From Lachnospiraceae bacterium (lineage in GTDB: Bacteria > Bacillota > Clostridia > Lachnospirales > Lachnospiraceae), in assembly GCA_030825115.1 (NCBI GenBank), contig JAPJQL010000041.1, forward strand, positions 1 through 31,437: a stretch of DNA of 31,437 bases, given 5' to 3'. The notes beneath the pieces were generated by a model. That model was not told the origin of the DNA. It was given only the letters and a program-made list of their open reading frames with translations, and ran no database searches. The translations under genes and the position numbers were made by a program. This document shows positions 15,107-22,837 of the stretch, in pieces (position 1 is the stretch's first letter; each line of letters begins with the position of its first letter).

Positions 15107-16219
15107 ATGATTAAAATAGAAAATTTACGGATGGAATTTGAAGGCGGTGTTGTGGCGCTGGACGATATCAATATGGAGATTCAGGACGGAGAGTTCATTG
15201 CGCTGTTGGGACCGTCCGGCTGCGGAAAATCCACGACTTTAAACTGCATTGCAGGACTTTTGGATGCCACGGCAGGGAAGATCACGGCAGGAGAACGAAA
15301 CATTACGAACCTTCCGCCCAAAGACAGGAATATCGGAATGGTGTTCCAGTCCTATGCCCTCTATCCCCACCTCAAGGTGATCGACAATATTGCATTTCCC
15401 TTGAAGCAGAAAAAAGTTCCGAAGGAAGAACGGCATGCAAAGGCCAGGGAGATGGCTAAAAAACTCCAGATCGAGCATCTGCTGGACCGGAAGCCGACCC
15501 AGTTGTCCGGCGGGCAGCAGCAGCGTGTGGCGATGTGCCGGGCGATGGTAAAAGAGCCGCAGATCTTGTTGTTTGACGAACCGATGTCCAATCTGGATGC
15601 GAGATTGAAGATTGAGATCAGGGAAGTGATCAAACGCCTGCAGGCAGAATCAGGGATTACCTCCGTCATCGTTACGCATGACCAGGAAGAGGCGATGGCG
15701 ATCGCCGACTGCATCGCGATTCTGGACAACGGGAAAATCCAGCAGTTTGATACGCCGTATGAACTGTATCAGCACCCGGCCAACCTGTTTGTGGCCAACT
15801 TTATGGGAAATCCGCCGATGAATTTTATCAATGCTGAACTGCGGGAGCGGGACGGGCGGCAGGTATTTTGTATCTGCGGACAGGAGATCGAAGTCTCCGG
15901 GGAAAAGGCCAAAACCCTGAAAAATGCGGGAAGCAGAAATGTGAAGATCGGCGTGCGCTCCCATCAGATCAGGATTGCCGAGGCGGGGACTCCCCAGACC
16001 TTGCTGGCGTCGGTATGCCTGGTGGAGAACCTGGGAAAGGAACTGTTGGTACAGGCGCAGCTTGGCGGGGATTTGATCCGTATATCGGTGGAGGCAAGCG
16101 AGCGTTACCACGAGTTTAAGAAGCTTGCCGAGGACGGCGGTCAGATCTGCCTGAAGCTCTCCGATGAGATCAACGTGTTTGACGCAGAGACAAAGCAGAA
16201 TCTGGGATATGGGGCGTAG
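15107..16219 (+). CDS. ABC importer ATPase (UgpC/MsmX/MalK-like)
   Basis: This 370-residue ATPase energises the importer. All motifs are intact: Walker A GPSGCGKST, Q-loop QSYALYPHL, signature LSGGQQQRV, Walker B ILLFDEPMSNLD and switch histidine in VTHDQEEA. The C-terminal part (about 240-370) is a TOBE-type regulatory domain as in MalK/UgpC. An ATG at 15098 overlaps the permease stop as ATGA, but AAGGAG at 15091-15096 is only one base from it. The in-frame ATG at 15107 (MIKIENLRMEF) has proper spacing, so I prefer it. Many Firmicutes share one MsmX for several importers; here the operon has its own. Confidence 0.93.
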   Translation: MIKIENLRMEFEGGVVALDDINMEIQDGEFIALLGPSGCGKSTTLNCIAGLLDATAGKITAGERNITNLPPKDRNIGMVFQSYALYPHLKVIDNIAFPLKQKKVPKEERHAKAREMAKKLQIEHLLDRKPTQLSGGQQQRVAMCRAMVKEPQILLFDEPMSNLDARLKIEIREVIKRLQAESGITSVIVTHDQEEAMAIADCIAILDNGKIQQFDTPYELYQHPANLFVANFMGNPPMNFINAELRERDGRQVFCICGQEIEVSGEKAKTLKNAGSRNVKIGVRSHQIRIAEAGTPQTLLASVCLVENLGKELLVQAQLGGDLIRISVEASERYHEFKKLAEDGGQICLKLSDEINVFDAETKQNLGYGA

Positions 16220-16225
16220 AAAACG

Positions 16226-16966
16226 ATGATGGTCGATTATATAAAAAACAGGACAAAGGTGCTGGTCGGCGGTCACAGAGGCTGCGTCTGCCAGTATTTT
16301 GAAAACACCATCCCTGCGATGGAGAAGGCCCTGGCGGACGGCGCGGATTATCTGGAGATTGACATCCAGATGACCCGGGACAGGGAGATCATCGTATATC
16401 ATGATACGGAACTTTGCAGGAAAACATCCCTGCAGGGATATGTGCATGATTATACATTTTCTGAGATCAAGGCCGTACTCCCGGAGCTGAATACGCTGCG
16501 GGAGGTTCTTGGCTGGGCAAAAGAAAAAGATGCGTATCTGATGCTGGAAATAAAGAGCGTGCCCATCGATATGCAGGGGCAGTGTATGCTGCTTGCAGAG
16601 GCTCTGGCCCAGATGGTGCGGGAGCAGGGCGTGCTGGACCGGGTGCTCGCCTTTGGCGCGGATTATATGGTGCTTAGACATTTAAAGCAGACAGAACCGT
16701 CGTTTCCGATCGGTCTGATCGTTCCCTTTGTCCCGGCTGACCCGGTAAAGCTCATGAAGGAGATGGACGCCGTCTTGTATCTGTCCTACATTTACAATAT
16801 GACGGAGGACATGATCCATTTGCTGCACCAAAACGGATATCTGGTGGATGGGGCGATCCTCCGGGAAGAGGCGTGGGTGCGGCGTGCAAAAGAGCTTGGC
16901 GTTGACATGTACGAGAGTGATGAGCCGGGACGGGAATTGGACAACAGCCCTTGTTATGGTTCTTGA
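16226..16966 (+). CDS. Cytoplasmic glycerophosphodiester phosphodiesterase (GDPD/UgpQ-like)
   Basis: This 246-residue enzyme is predicted to hydrolyse glycerophosphodiesters to glycerol-3-phosphate and an alcohol. The GDPD signatures are all visible near the N-terminus: GHRG, FENT, the metal pair in YLEIDIQ, VYHD, and LMLEIKS further on. No signal peptide or membrane segment precedes it, so it acts inside the cell on imported substrate. It follows the ATPase gene with a 6-base gap. The Ugp system of E. coli likewise pairs an importer with a cytoplasmic GDPD (UgpQ), which supports a phosphodiester ligand for the importer. The end of the gene contains the promoter of the downstream regulator. 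Confidence 0.92.
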   Translation: MMVDYIKNRTKVLVGGHRGCVCQYFENTIPAMEKALADGADYLEIDIQMTRDREIIVYHDTELCRKTSLQGYVHDYTFSEIKAVLPELNTLREVLGWAKEKDAYLMLEIKSVPIDMQGQCMLLAEALAQMVREQGVLDRVLAFGADYMVLRHLKQTEPSFPIGLIVPFVPADPVKLMKEMDAVLYLSYIYNMTEDMIHLLHQNGYLVDGAILREEAWVRRAKELGVDMYESDEPGRELDNSPCYGS

Positions 16967-16979
16967 AATTTAGTATAAT
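16951..16979 (+). promoter_or_regulatory. Internal promoter of the LacI-family gene
   Basis: TTGTTA (16951-16956) and a perfect TATAAT (16974-16979) are 17 bases apart, overlapping the end of the phosphodiesterase gene. It would let the regulator and the uridine phosphorylase be made when the operon promoter is shut. Confidence 0.72.
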
Positions 16980-17004
16980 TATGAAAAACAGGGAGGGCAT
17001 AAAA

Positions 17005-17991
17005 ATGGCTACGTTGGAGGATGTTGCCCGGTTATCCGGTGTCGCGAAAGCGACGGTATCAAGGGCGCTGCGGAATGACGCCACATTAAAGCTGTCGCCG
17101 GATACAAAGGAAAAGATTGTAAATGCTGCAAGGCAGTTGGGATATGAAACAAAGTCAAGAAAAAATAACGGGGCTAAAAAAACGGTGCTGGTCGTCCACA
17201 AAGATGACCATTTCCAGAATCAGATTGATAATGCATTTTATTTCTCCATGCGGACCGGAATCGAGAATGCCTGTCTTGCAAATGCATTTCAGTGTAATTT
17301 TGTGCCGTACAGCATGTTGGAGGAGGTATCCGTCGATTACAGCGGAGCCATCATCCTTGGGAACTTTAAGAAGCCTGAGCTGAACCATATCTTAAAAAAA
17401 CTGGAGACGGCCAATGTTGTGTTTTCCGGTCTGATGAATTTTTATCCAGAAAAGATGGATTGGATCACTTATGATGTTTTCCGCGCGGAAGAGCTGATGT
17501 TAGATTATCTGAACAAAAAAGGCAAGAAGCGGATCGCCTATTTTGGCGGGATGGAGACGCCGGGGATTGAAGCGCGTTACAGCAAGTTCCGGATATTCAG
17601 CCGTATGCTTGGGGACTATGAAGGGATGGAGTGTGTAGGCGCCATGCACGGGGCCCACGGGGCGCAGAGCGGCTACCGGATGATGAAGGAATGGCTGGAA
17701 GCGGGCAGGGAGCTGCCGGAAGCGATCGTCACCTCCAATGACCCGATCGCGTTTGGCGTTTTGCGGGCGATGGCGGAAGAGGGGATCAACCGGAAAGTTT
17801 CCATCATTTCTATCAACGGCGATTCCTCCGGGGAGATCACCAACCCGACCCTGACGTCGGTCAATGTACATACGACGCAGATTGGAGAACAGGCAGTCTG
17901 GCTTTTGAAAAACCAGATGGAGCAGGAACGAAAATATTATGTGAAAGTAGAGATAATGCCGGAGATCATAGAACGAGACAGCGTTATCTGA
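17005..17991 (+). CDS. LacI/GalR-family transcriptional regulator
   Basis: This 328-residue repressor-type regulator has an N-terminal LacI helix-turn-helix and hinge (MATLEDVARLSGVAKATVSRAL at 1-22, then LSPDTKEKIVNAARQLGY), and a periplasmic-binding-like effector domain from about residue 60. The start at 17005 follows GGGAGGG at correct spacing; the longer frame from 16951 lacks support. Effector-domain landmarks include SGAIILGNF, KRIAYFGG, AIVTSNDPIAFGVLRAM and NPTLTSVNVHTTQIGEQAV. It lies inside the operon, between the phosphodiesterase and the uridine phosphorylase, with its own promoter. It probably binds the AGTTAA palindromes at 11647-11820; its own start has no obvious copy of them. 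Confidence 0.92.
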   Translation: MATLEDVARLSGVAKATVSRALRNDATLKLSPDTKEKIVNAARQLGYETKSRKNNGAKKTVLVVHKDDHFQNQIDNAFYFSMRTGIENACLANAFQCNFVPYSMLEEVSVDYSGAIILGNFKKPELNHILKKLETANVVFSGLMNFYPEKMDWITYDVFRAEELMLDYLNKKGKKRIAYFGGMETPGIEARYSKFRIFSRMLGDYEGMECVGAMHGAHGAQSGYRMMKEWLEAGRELPEAIVTSNDPIAFGVLRAMAEEGINRKVSIISINGDSSGEITNPTLTSVNVHTTQIGEQAVWLLKNQMEQERKYYVKVEIMPEIIERDSVI

Positions 17992-18002
17992 GAGAGGTTA
18001 CG

Positions 18003-18785
18003 ATGAGCCTGATTTATGCAGAAGAAAAGGAATACCATATTGGCGTTGGCAAAGGGGAGGTCGGCAGATATGTGATCCTGCCGGGGGACCCGGGAAGATG
18101 TGAAAAGATAGCGGCATATCTGGACAATCCGCAAAAGGTAGCCCAGAACCGGGAGTACACGACGTATACCGGTACTTTGGAAGGCGTTTTGGTGAGCGTG
18201 GTGTCCACCGGAATCGGCGGCCCGTCCGCATCGATCGCGATGGAAGAATTGATCCACTGCGGCGCGGATACCTTTATCCGTGTGGGCACGTCTGGAGGAA
18301 TGCAGCCGGAGGTCTGCGGCGGAGATCTTGTGATCGCGACTGCGGCGATCCGGTATGAGGGGACGACGAAGGAGTATGCTCCTATTGAATACCCGGCAGT
18401 GGCGAATTACGATGTCATCCAGGCATTAAAAAACAGCGCCGAAGCGCTGGGAGTTCCCAGTCACCTGGGCGTTGTGCAGTGCAAGGACAATTTTTACGGT
18501 CAGCATTCCCCGGAGAGTATGCCGATTGCCGATGAACTGAACCATAAATGGAAGTCATGGATTGCGTGCGGCGCTCTGGCATCCGAGATGGAATCGGCCG
18601 CTTTGTATATCGTCGGCAGTGTGAGGCGAGTCCGGGTGGGCTCGGTTCTGCTTGTGCTCGCAAACCAGACCAGAAGAGAGATGGGACTTCCCGATATCCA
18701 GGTGCATGATACCGACCGGGCCGTTCGGGTTGCGGTAGAGGCTGTGAGGAGGTTGATTGTCGGAGATGGCTGTGTTTCGGAGTAG
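18003..18785 (+). CDS. Uridine phosphorylase (nucleoside phosphorylase family)
   Basis: This 260-residue enzyme should split uridine (or a related pyrimidine nucleoside) with phosphate to give base and ribose-1-phosphate. It aligns well by eye with E. coli Udp: ILPGDPGRCEKIA (phosphate-binding Gly-Asp-Pro), STGIGGPSASIAMEEL, FIRVGTSGGMQP and SEMESAAL, the last being the ribose-contacting Glu-Met-Glu. The length is normal for the family. It starts 11 bases after the regulator stop with GAGAGAGG upstream and is the last gene before a hairpin. Its presence beside an importer and a phosphodiesterase suggests that the transported compound yields a nucleoside, or that ribose-1-phosphate salvage is co-regulated. 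The exact nucleoside preference is not readable here. Confidence 0.9.
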   Translation: MSLIYAEEKEYHIGVGKGEVGRYVILPGDPGRCEKIAAYLDNPQKVAQNREYTTYTGTLEGVLVSVVSTGIGGPSASIAMEELIHCGADTFIRVGTSGGMQPEVCGGDLVIATAAIRYEGTTKEYAPIEYPAVANYDVIQALKNSAEALGVPSHLGVVQCKDNFYGQHSPESMPIADELNHKWKSWIACGALASEMESAALYIVGSVRRVRVGSVLLVLANQTRREMGLPDIQVHDTDRAVRVAVEAVRRLIVGDGCVSE

Positions 18786-18799
18786 ATGAAACGCGGGAC

Positions 18800-18831
18800 G
18801 CAGGAGGGACAGTTGCTGTCAATCCTCCTGC
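18800..18831. terminator. Convergent stem-loop between uridine phosphorylase and histidine kinase
   Basis: GCAGGAGG (18800-18807) pairs with CCTCCTGC (18824-18831), and inside it GACAG/CTGTC forms a second stem with a 3-base loop. It sits between two convergent genes. The T tract is poor on both sides, so it is a moderate candidate. Confidence 0.55.
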
Positions 18832-18833
18832 CT

Positions 18834-21128
18834 TTACGCCCCAACCTCAAACCCGATCCGCACTTTGTACAAATCCCCGTCAATCATGATCTCAAACGAC
18901 CCGCCCTGCAATTCTGTCAGGCTCTTGGCAATGGACAGGCCAAGACCGCTGCCTTCGGTGGTTCGGGAGACGTCTCCTCTTACAAACCTTTCAGTCAGTT
19001 CATCGGGGTTGATGTTTAAGGGACTTTCAGAAACATTTTTGATTGTAAAGTAAACCATCCCTTCTTCTCGCACAATCTCCGTGTAAACACGGCTTCGTTC
19101 CATCGCATACTTGAACGCATTGTTGTACAGGTTCTCCAGCACTCTCCACAGATGCCGCCCGTCAGCTTCAATGATGATCGCCTCATTCGGCAGGCTTGTC
19201 ACCAGTTCCAGATGGCGGAGGGCGAACTTTTCTTCAAATTCCCCGTTGGTTTGCCAGATCATCTCCACCAGATCGATCTTTGCCATTTCCAGCTTTACAT
19301 TTCCTGAGCTTACCTTTGAAGCTTCCACCAGATCTTCTGTCAGGGTCTTTAAGCGCTGGGATTTTTGTTCCAGTACGTCCAGATATCCCTGGATTTTTTC
19401 GTTTTGGATATTTTCCCGTTTGATCAAATCTATATAACTGATGATGGAAGTAAGCGGCGTCTTGATATCATGGGACACATTCGTGATCAGGTCTGCTTTC
19501 AGCCGCTCGCTTTTTAGCTGCTCCTGCAGCGCCTGCTCCAGCCCGCCTCCGATGCTGTTGAGCATCTTGGCAATCTCCAGTTCTCTTCCGCTTAAGTTTT
19601 CCAGGCTCATCTGATAGGCGGTGTCGCCTCCGGCAATCCTTGCCACCGTGTCTGTGATCCGGTCCCTCTGCCGCGCATTCCAGAACAGGCGGTTAAATAC
19701 AAGATAATCCAGGATAAGCAGTCCGAGCGCCAGCACCGCGATCACAACCTTGATCAGCGTATGTCCGCCAAATCTCAGCAGCCAGGCTATGACCACAGTC
19801 ACACTGATCTGTACCACCACAAATATGGAGTAGACGTAAAAGAGCCGCTTGGAAAAGGTATTGTGTGCAAAATACTGGGACAGGTTCGTCGTAAAATGGC
19901 AGAGCATGCTGTTTTCCCACAGCCGCCTTGCCTTGTACCGCCGAAGCAGGCTGAACGCCCCCGTAACACAGCAGGCGTAGACGATCACCGCCCGCATCAT
20001 CCGCTCCGAAAATTCCCATGCCGATTCACTGACAAGCAGATGTACCAGCTTGTATCCAATCTTTTCCCCGAGAAAGAGCATGAACATCGTGCAGATTGCG
20101 GTCAGCATCACACAGCTCTCCGTCGTGATCATATCAAACCCGTGAAGATAGGGGTTCGTCCGGTCCTCTGTCTTAAAGCCGGATACCAGGATCAGATAAT
20201 ACAGCGTGACCAGACAGCCGATGATTCCCAGTCCCAGTCCGAACAGACCTTCCAAAAACCGTCCCCGAAGCTGGCGGTAGGCCTCATTTTCCACCGCGTA
20301 GGCGTCGTCAGCCGGATAGGACGTATCGACCGCCACCATCACATAATAGCTGGTTGCCTCGTAGATATCATTCTGCTCCATCGCCACGGTGATGTTCTGC
20401 GGAATGCGGTTTAAGTTTGATTCGATGATGATCGATTCGCTGCTGAGATAACAATACCGCCCCAGGCTGCGGAGCTTGTTCAGGTCCATGTCCCCTGCAT
20501 TGGTATATATCATCCGTTTGTAGTTGTCCCCATCATACTGGATCTTAAAATACAGGTTGGAGGGATTGGAAATCAGGCGGTAATAAACCGTATAATATTC
20601 GCCCAGACATCCCAGCACCTCCCTGGACAGATCCAGCAGGGAAGAATAGGCGTCGCCAGGTTCGTTGATCACCCGGTTGGGGTCGTAGGCCCGCCAGTTT
20701 ACCCGATAATCCCTTGCAGTGGATGCCGTGTCATAGAGGAACAGGTCACTGACCACCTCAAAATTGCTGTCCAGATAAAATCCCTGGCTTTTTGCATACC
20801 GGATGACCTCCTCCAGCGTGTATACCTGTTCAGAGCCGCTGTCGGAGGTTACGGAAAACATTTCTTTGTTCAGGTCCAGCGCGCCGCCCGTCTCAAAAAC
20901 ATCACGGTATGACACATATTTGAAGATATGGTCCAAATCTTCCTGAAGCTGATTCTGAAACTGCGGAGAATCATGATAATTGCGGTCCAGCAGCCAGGAG
21001 ATCCCGGCTCCGATCTGGGTATTCAGGTACATCACACTGATGCTTGCCACGGCAAGCGTCAAGAAGATGATGTGCAGAAATACGGCAATATTTTTCTTGA
21101 TCCGCAGAGAGTAATCTTTTAATTTCAT
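18834..21128 (-). CDS. Sensor histidine kinase, multi-pass membrane type
   Basis: This 764-residue kinase is the sensor of the adjacent response regulator. A first membrane segment (about 13-35) is followed by a large predicted extracellular domain (about 36-285), then about five more hydrophobic segments between roughly 290 and 480, and a cytoplasmic kinase core. The phosphorylated histidine is His553 in NVSHDIKTPLTS. The ATPase domain shows the N box (NNAFKYA), an FVRGD phenylalanine-box region and G2 box (GSGLGLSIAKSL). The linker around 490-530 (RDRITDTVARIAGGD...) looks HAMP-like. It lies 16 bases after the regulator stop, so they form one operon. The large extracellular part suggests sensing an outside ligand; no known sensor domain is recognised. 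Confidence 0.92.
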   Translation of the reverse strand: MKLKDYSLRIKKNIAVFLHIIFLTLAVASISVMYLNTQIGAGISWLLDRNYHDSPQFQNQLQEDLDHIFKYVSYRDVFETGGALDLNKEMFSVTSDSGSEQVYTLEEVIRYAKSQGFYLDSNFEVVSDLFLYDTASTARDYRVNWRAYDPNRVINEPGDAYSSLLDLSREVLGCLGEYYTVYYRLISNPSNLYFKIQYDGDNYKRMIYTNAGDMDLNKLRSLGRYCYLSSESIIIESNLNRIPQNITVAMEQNDIYEATSYYVMVAVDTSYPADDAYAVENEAYRQLRGRFLEGLFGLGLGIIGCLVTLYYLILVSGFKTEDRTNPYLHGFDMITTESCVMLTAICTMFMLFLGEKIGYKLVHLLVSESAWEFSERMMRAVIVYACCVTGAFSLLRRYKARRLWENSMLCHFTTNLSQYFAHNTFSKRLFYVYSIFVVVQISVTVVIAWLLRFGGHTLIKVVIAVLALGLLILDYLVFNRLFWNARQRDRITDTVARIAGGDTAYQMSLENLSGRELEIAKMLNSIGGGLEQALQEQLKSERLKADLITNVSHDIKTPLTSIISYIDLIKRENIQNEKIQGYLDVLEQKSQRLKTLTEDLVEASKVSSGNVKLEMAKIDLVEMIWQTNGEFEEKFALRHLELVTSLPNEAIIIEADGRHLWRVLENLYNNAFKYAMERSRVYTEIVREEGMVYFTIKNVSESPLNINPDELTERFVRGDVSRTTEGSGLGLSIAKSLTELQGGSFEIMIDGDLYKVRIGFEVGA

Positions 21129-21144
21129 ATATGTTCCTCAGTTT

Positions 21145-21840
21145 CTATTGTTTCTCAATCTTGTATCCCACGCCCCAGACAACCTTTAAGTACCGGGGTT
21201 CCCGCGGGTTGATCTCGATCTTCTCCCGGATATGGCGGATATGTACCGCAACTGTGTTATCCGCCCCGATCGCCTCCTCATTCCAGATCTGCTCGTATAT
21301 TTCATCGATCGAAAAGACCTTTCCCGCATTCTTCACCAGAAGCAGCAGGATGTTATATTCGATCGGAGTCAGCTTGATCGGCTCATCATCCACCCAGACT
21401 TCCTTGGTGTCATCGTTGATGGCCAGCCCGCCGCATTTGTAGAGCTGTTCGCTGTTTTGCTGGTTCATGTTGCCAAGCTGGGTATAGCGCCGGAGCTGGG
21501 ACTTTACCCGGGCCATCAGCTCGAGCGGATTGAACGGCTTGGAGATATAATCATCCGCCCCGATGTTCAGCCCCAGTATCTTATCCGTGTCCTCTGACTT
21601 GGCGGACAGGATGATGATCGGGATACTGCTCGTCTCCCTCACCTTCAGCGTGGTGCGGATCCCGTCAAGCCCGGGCATCATCACATCGATGATCATCAGA
21701 TCGACTTCCTGTTTTTCCAACAGCTCCAGCGCCTCATAGCCGTCATATGCCTTAATTACCTGAAACCCTTCTCCTGTCAGGTAGATATCAATCGCTTCAA
21801 CAATCTGTTTATCGTCATCACAAACTAGTATGGTCTGCAT
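21145..21840 (-). CDS. OmpR/PhoB-family response regulator (VanR-like)
   Basis: This 231-residue regulator has a receiver domain (about 1-115) with the acidic pocket DDD at 8-10, phosphoacceptor Asp52 in IIDVMMPG, and the conserved Lys in YISKPF. A winged-helix DNA-binding domain follows, ending in DNTVAVHIRHIREKIE and LKVVWGVGYKIEK, typical of the OmpR/PhoB output domain. GGAGGA lies at good spacing before the ATG. It is the first gene of the two-component operon. The target genes cannot be deduced; a cell-envelope response is common for VanRS-like pairs. Confidence 0.94.
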   Translation of the reverse strand: MQTILVCDDDKQIVEAIDIYLTGEGFQVIKAYDGYEALELLEKQEVDLMIIDVMMPGLDGIRTTLKVRETSSIPIIILSAKSEDTDKILGLNIGADDYISKPFNPLELMARVKSQLRRYTQLGNMNQQNSEQLYKCGGLAINDDTKEVWVDDEPIKLTPIEYNILLLLVKNAGKVFSIDEIYEQIWNEEAIGADNTVAVHIRHIREKIEINPREPRYLKVVWGVGYKIEKQ

Positions 21841-21890
21841 GAAAATCCTCCTTTTCTTTGCTGTCTGACATTCTCTGCATGGTTGCTTCC

Positions 21891-21919
21891 AGTATACATC
21901 AAAAGAGGCCTTACCGCAA
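21891..21919 (-). promoter_or_regulatory. Candidate promoter of the two-component operon
   Basis: On the minus strand TTGCGG (21914-21919) and TATACT (21891-21896) are 17 bases apart. The -35 lies inside the loop and arm of the terminator of the upstream gene, so the two signals share DNA. Confidence 0.48.
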
Positions 21920-21932
21920 TCGGTAAGACCTC
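21901..21932 (-). terminator. Intrinsic terminator of the APH-like kinase gene
   Basis: A 12-bp stem (21905-21916 with 21921-21932, one G-T wobble) with loop CAAT is followed, on the minus strand, by TTTT. It lies 18 bases after the stop of the upstream minus-strand gene. Confidence 0.85.
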
Positions 21933-21950
21933 AATCCTTGGAAAAGGAAC

Positions 21951-22703
21951 CTATTGATAATCGCAGACATTCAGCCAGTTGTGAAGCAAATCAGCTTCTT
22001 CCGGACGTTTCTTGGTGAGCTGTGCCGCCGCCACTAAAGGCAGCCACTGCTGTACATAGCGTTTGTCTGTTCCTGTTTTTTCACAGAACAGATCCATGTA
22101 TTTTTCAGCCTTGTTCTGGTCTTCCAGACAGAAGAGAAGATAGGTTCTCGCAACATCCGCACTTGCGTTGCCCTGGGTTGCATGAACCCAGTCAAGGACG
22201 AACATCGTACCGTCTGGCTTTACAATGATGTTATTTGGCTGGAAATCGCCGTGGCACAGTTTGGTATGCTTTGGCATACCGTCAAGTCTGGTCAGAAGAT
22301 CGTATCGGTTGACAGGATTTAATTCCTCAATCTCAGAGATCTGCCGCGCCATTTTGTCTTTTAACTTATTCAGTAATGGACAGTTCTTGGAATGGATCAT
22401 TAACTGTAAATCAACCATTTGATTCATGTACTCATCCAGCTTGTCAGGATTTTCATCCATCAGCTGCTGAAGGGTTTTTCCGTCAATGAAGTCTTTCGTG
22501 ATAGACCAGCAGCCGTCGTCATCAACGGATACTGCGAGGGTGGACGGGATGTTGATCTCGCCCAATTCCTCAACGCGGGCGCTGATGAGAGCTTCATTCA
22601 GCACCTCGGCCTTTGGGAATCCTTTGCAGAATACCTTAATCGCCTTGTCACCATCACGATAAACACTCTTGGTCGCGTTCTGGGATATTAATTCTCTTGC
22701 CAT
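21951..22703 (-). CDS. Aminoglycoside phosphotransferase/choline kinase-like protein
   Basis: This 250-residue small-molecule kinase has the APH/ChoK fold. The catalytic loop is HGDFQPNN (His151, Asp153, Asn158), and the metal-binding Asp171 follows in VLDW, so the active site is complete. An N-terminal lysine in AIKVFCKG (the ATP-binding strand) and KDFIDGKTL (the hinge) also fit. I start at 22703 (MARELIS) because AAGGAG precedes it; the frame is open 14 codons further up, through the ribosome site itself. The gene stands alone, with its own terminator and a promoter covered by an inverted repeat. The substrate may be an antibiotic, choline, a sugar amine or a thiamine-type alcohol; sequence alone does not decide, and there is no resistance-gene context. 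Confidence 0.85.
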   Translation of the reverse strand: MARELISQNATKSVYRDGDKAIKVFCKGFPKAEVLNEALISARVEELGEINIPSTLAVSVDDDGCWSITKDFIDGKTLQQLMDENPDKLDEYMNQMVDLQLMIHSKNCPLLNKLKDKMARQISEIEELNPVNRYDLLTRLDGMPKHTKLCHGDFQPNNIIVKPDGTMFVLDWVHATQGNASADVARTYLLFCLEDQNKAEKYMDLFCEKTGTDKRYVQQWLPLVAAAQLTKKRPEEADLLHNWLNVCDYQ

Positions 22704-22743
22704 ACGTATCTCTCCTTCCATAGTTGGTTCATATCGGTTATCC

Positions 22744-22761
22744 AATAGGTCGATACCTATT
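22744..22761. promoter_or_regulatory. Inverted repeat over the -10 of the APH-like gene
   Basis: AATAGGT (22744-22750) and ACCTATT (22755-22761) are perfect inverted copies with 4 bases between them. The repeat overlaps the -10 and predicted start of the minus-strand promoter, which is the usual place for a repressor operator. Confidence 0.5.
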
Positions 22762-22787
22762 CTACTACAAACTCCGGTGAATGTACA
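22759..22787 (-). promoter_or_regulatory. Candidate promoter of the APH-like gene
   Basis: On the minus strand TGTACA (22782-22787) and TAGAAT (22759-22764) are 17 bases apart. The match is fair, and the leader would be about 50 bases. Confidence 0.42.
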
Positions 22788-22837
22788 CCACTTTTTGATA
22801 AAAATTTAACGATATTTTCGGCCTGATAAATCTTGTT

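Noticed and set aside
22788..22837. Terminator after glgB
   Set aside because: The stretch is AT-rich with short self-complementary runs (TTTTT/AAAAA) but no GC-containing stem followed by T on the minus strand.
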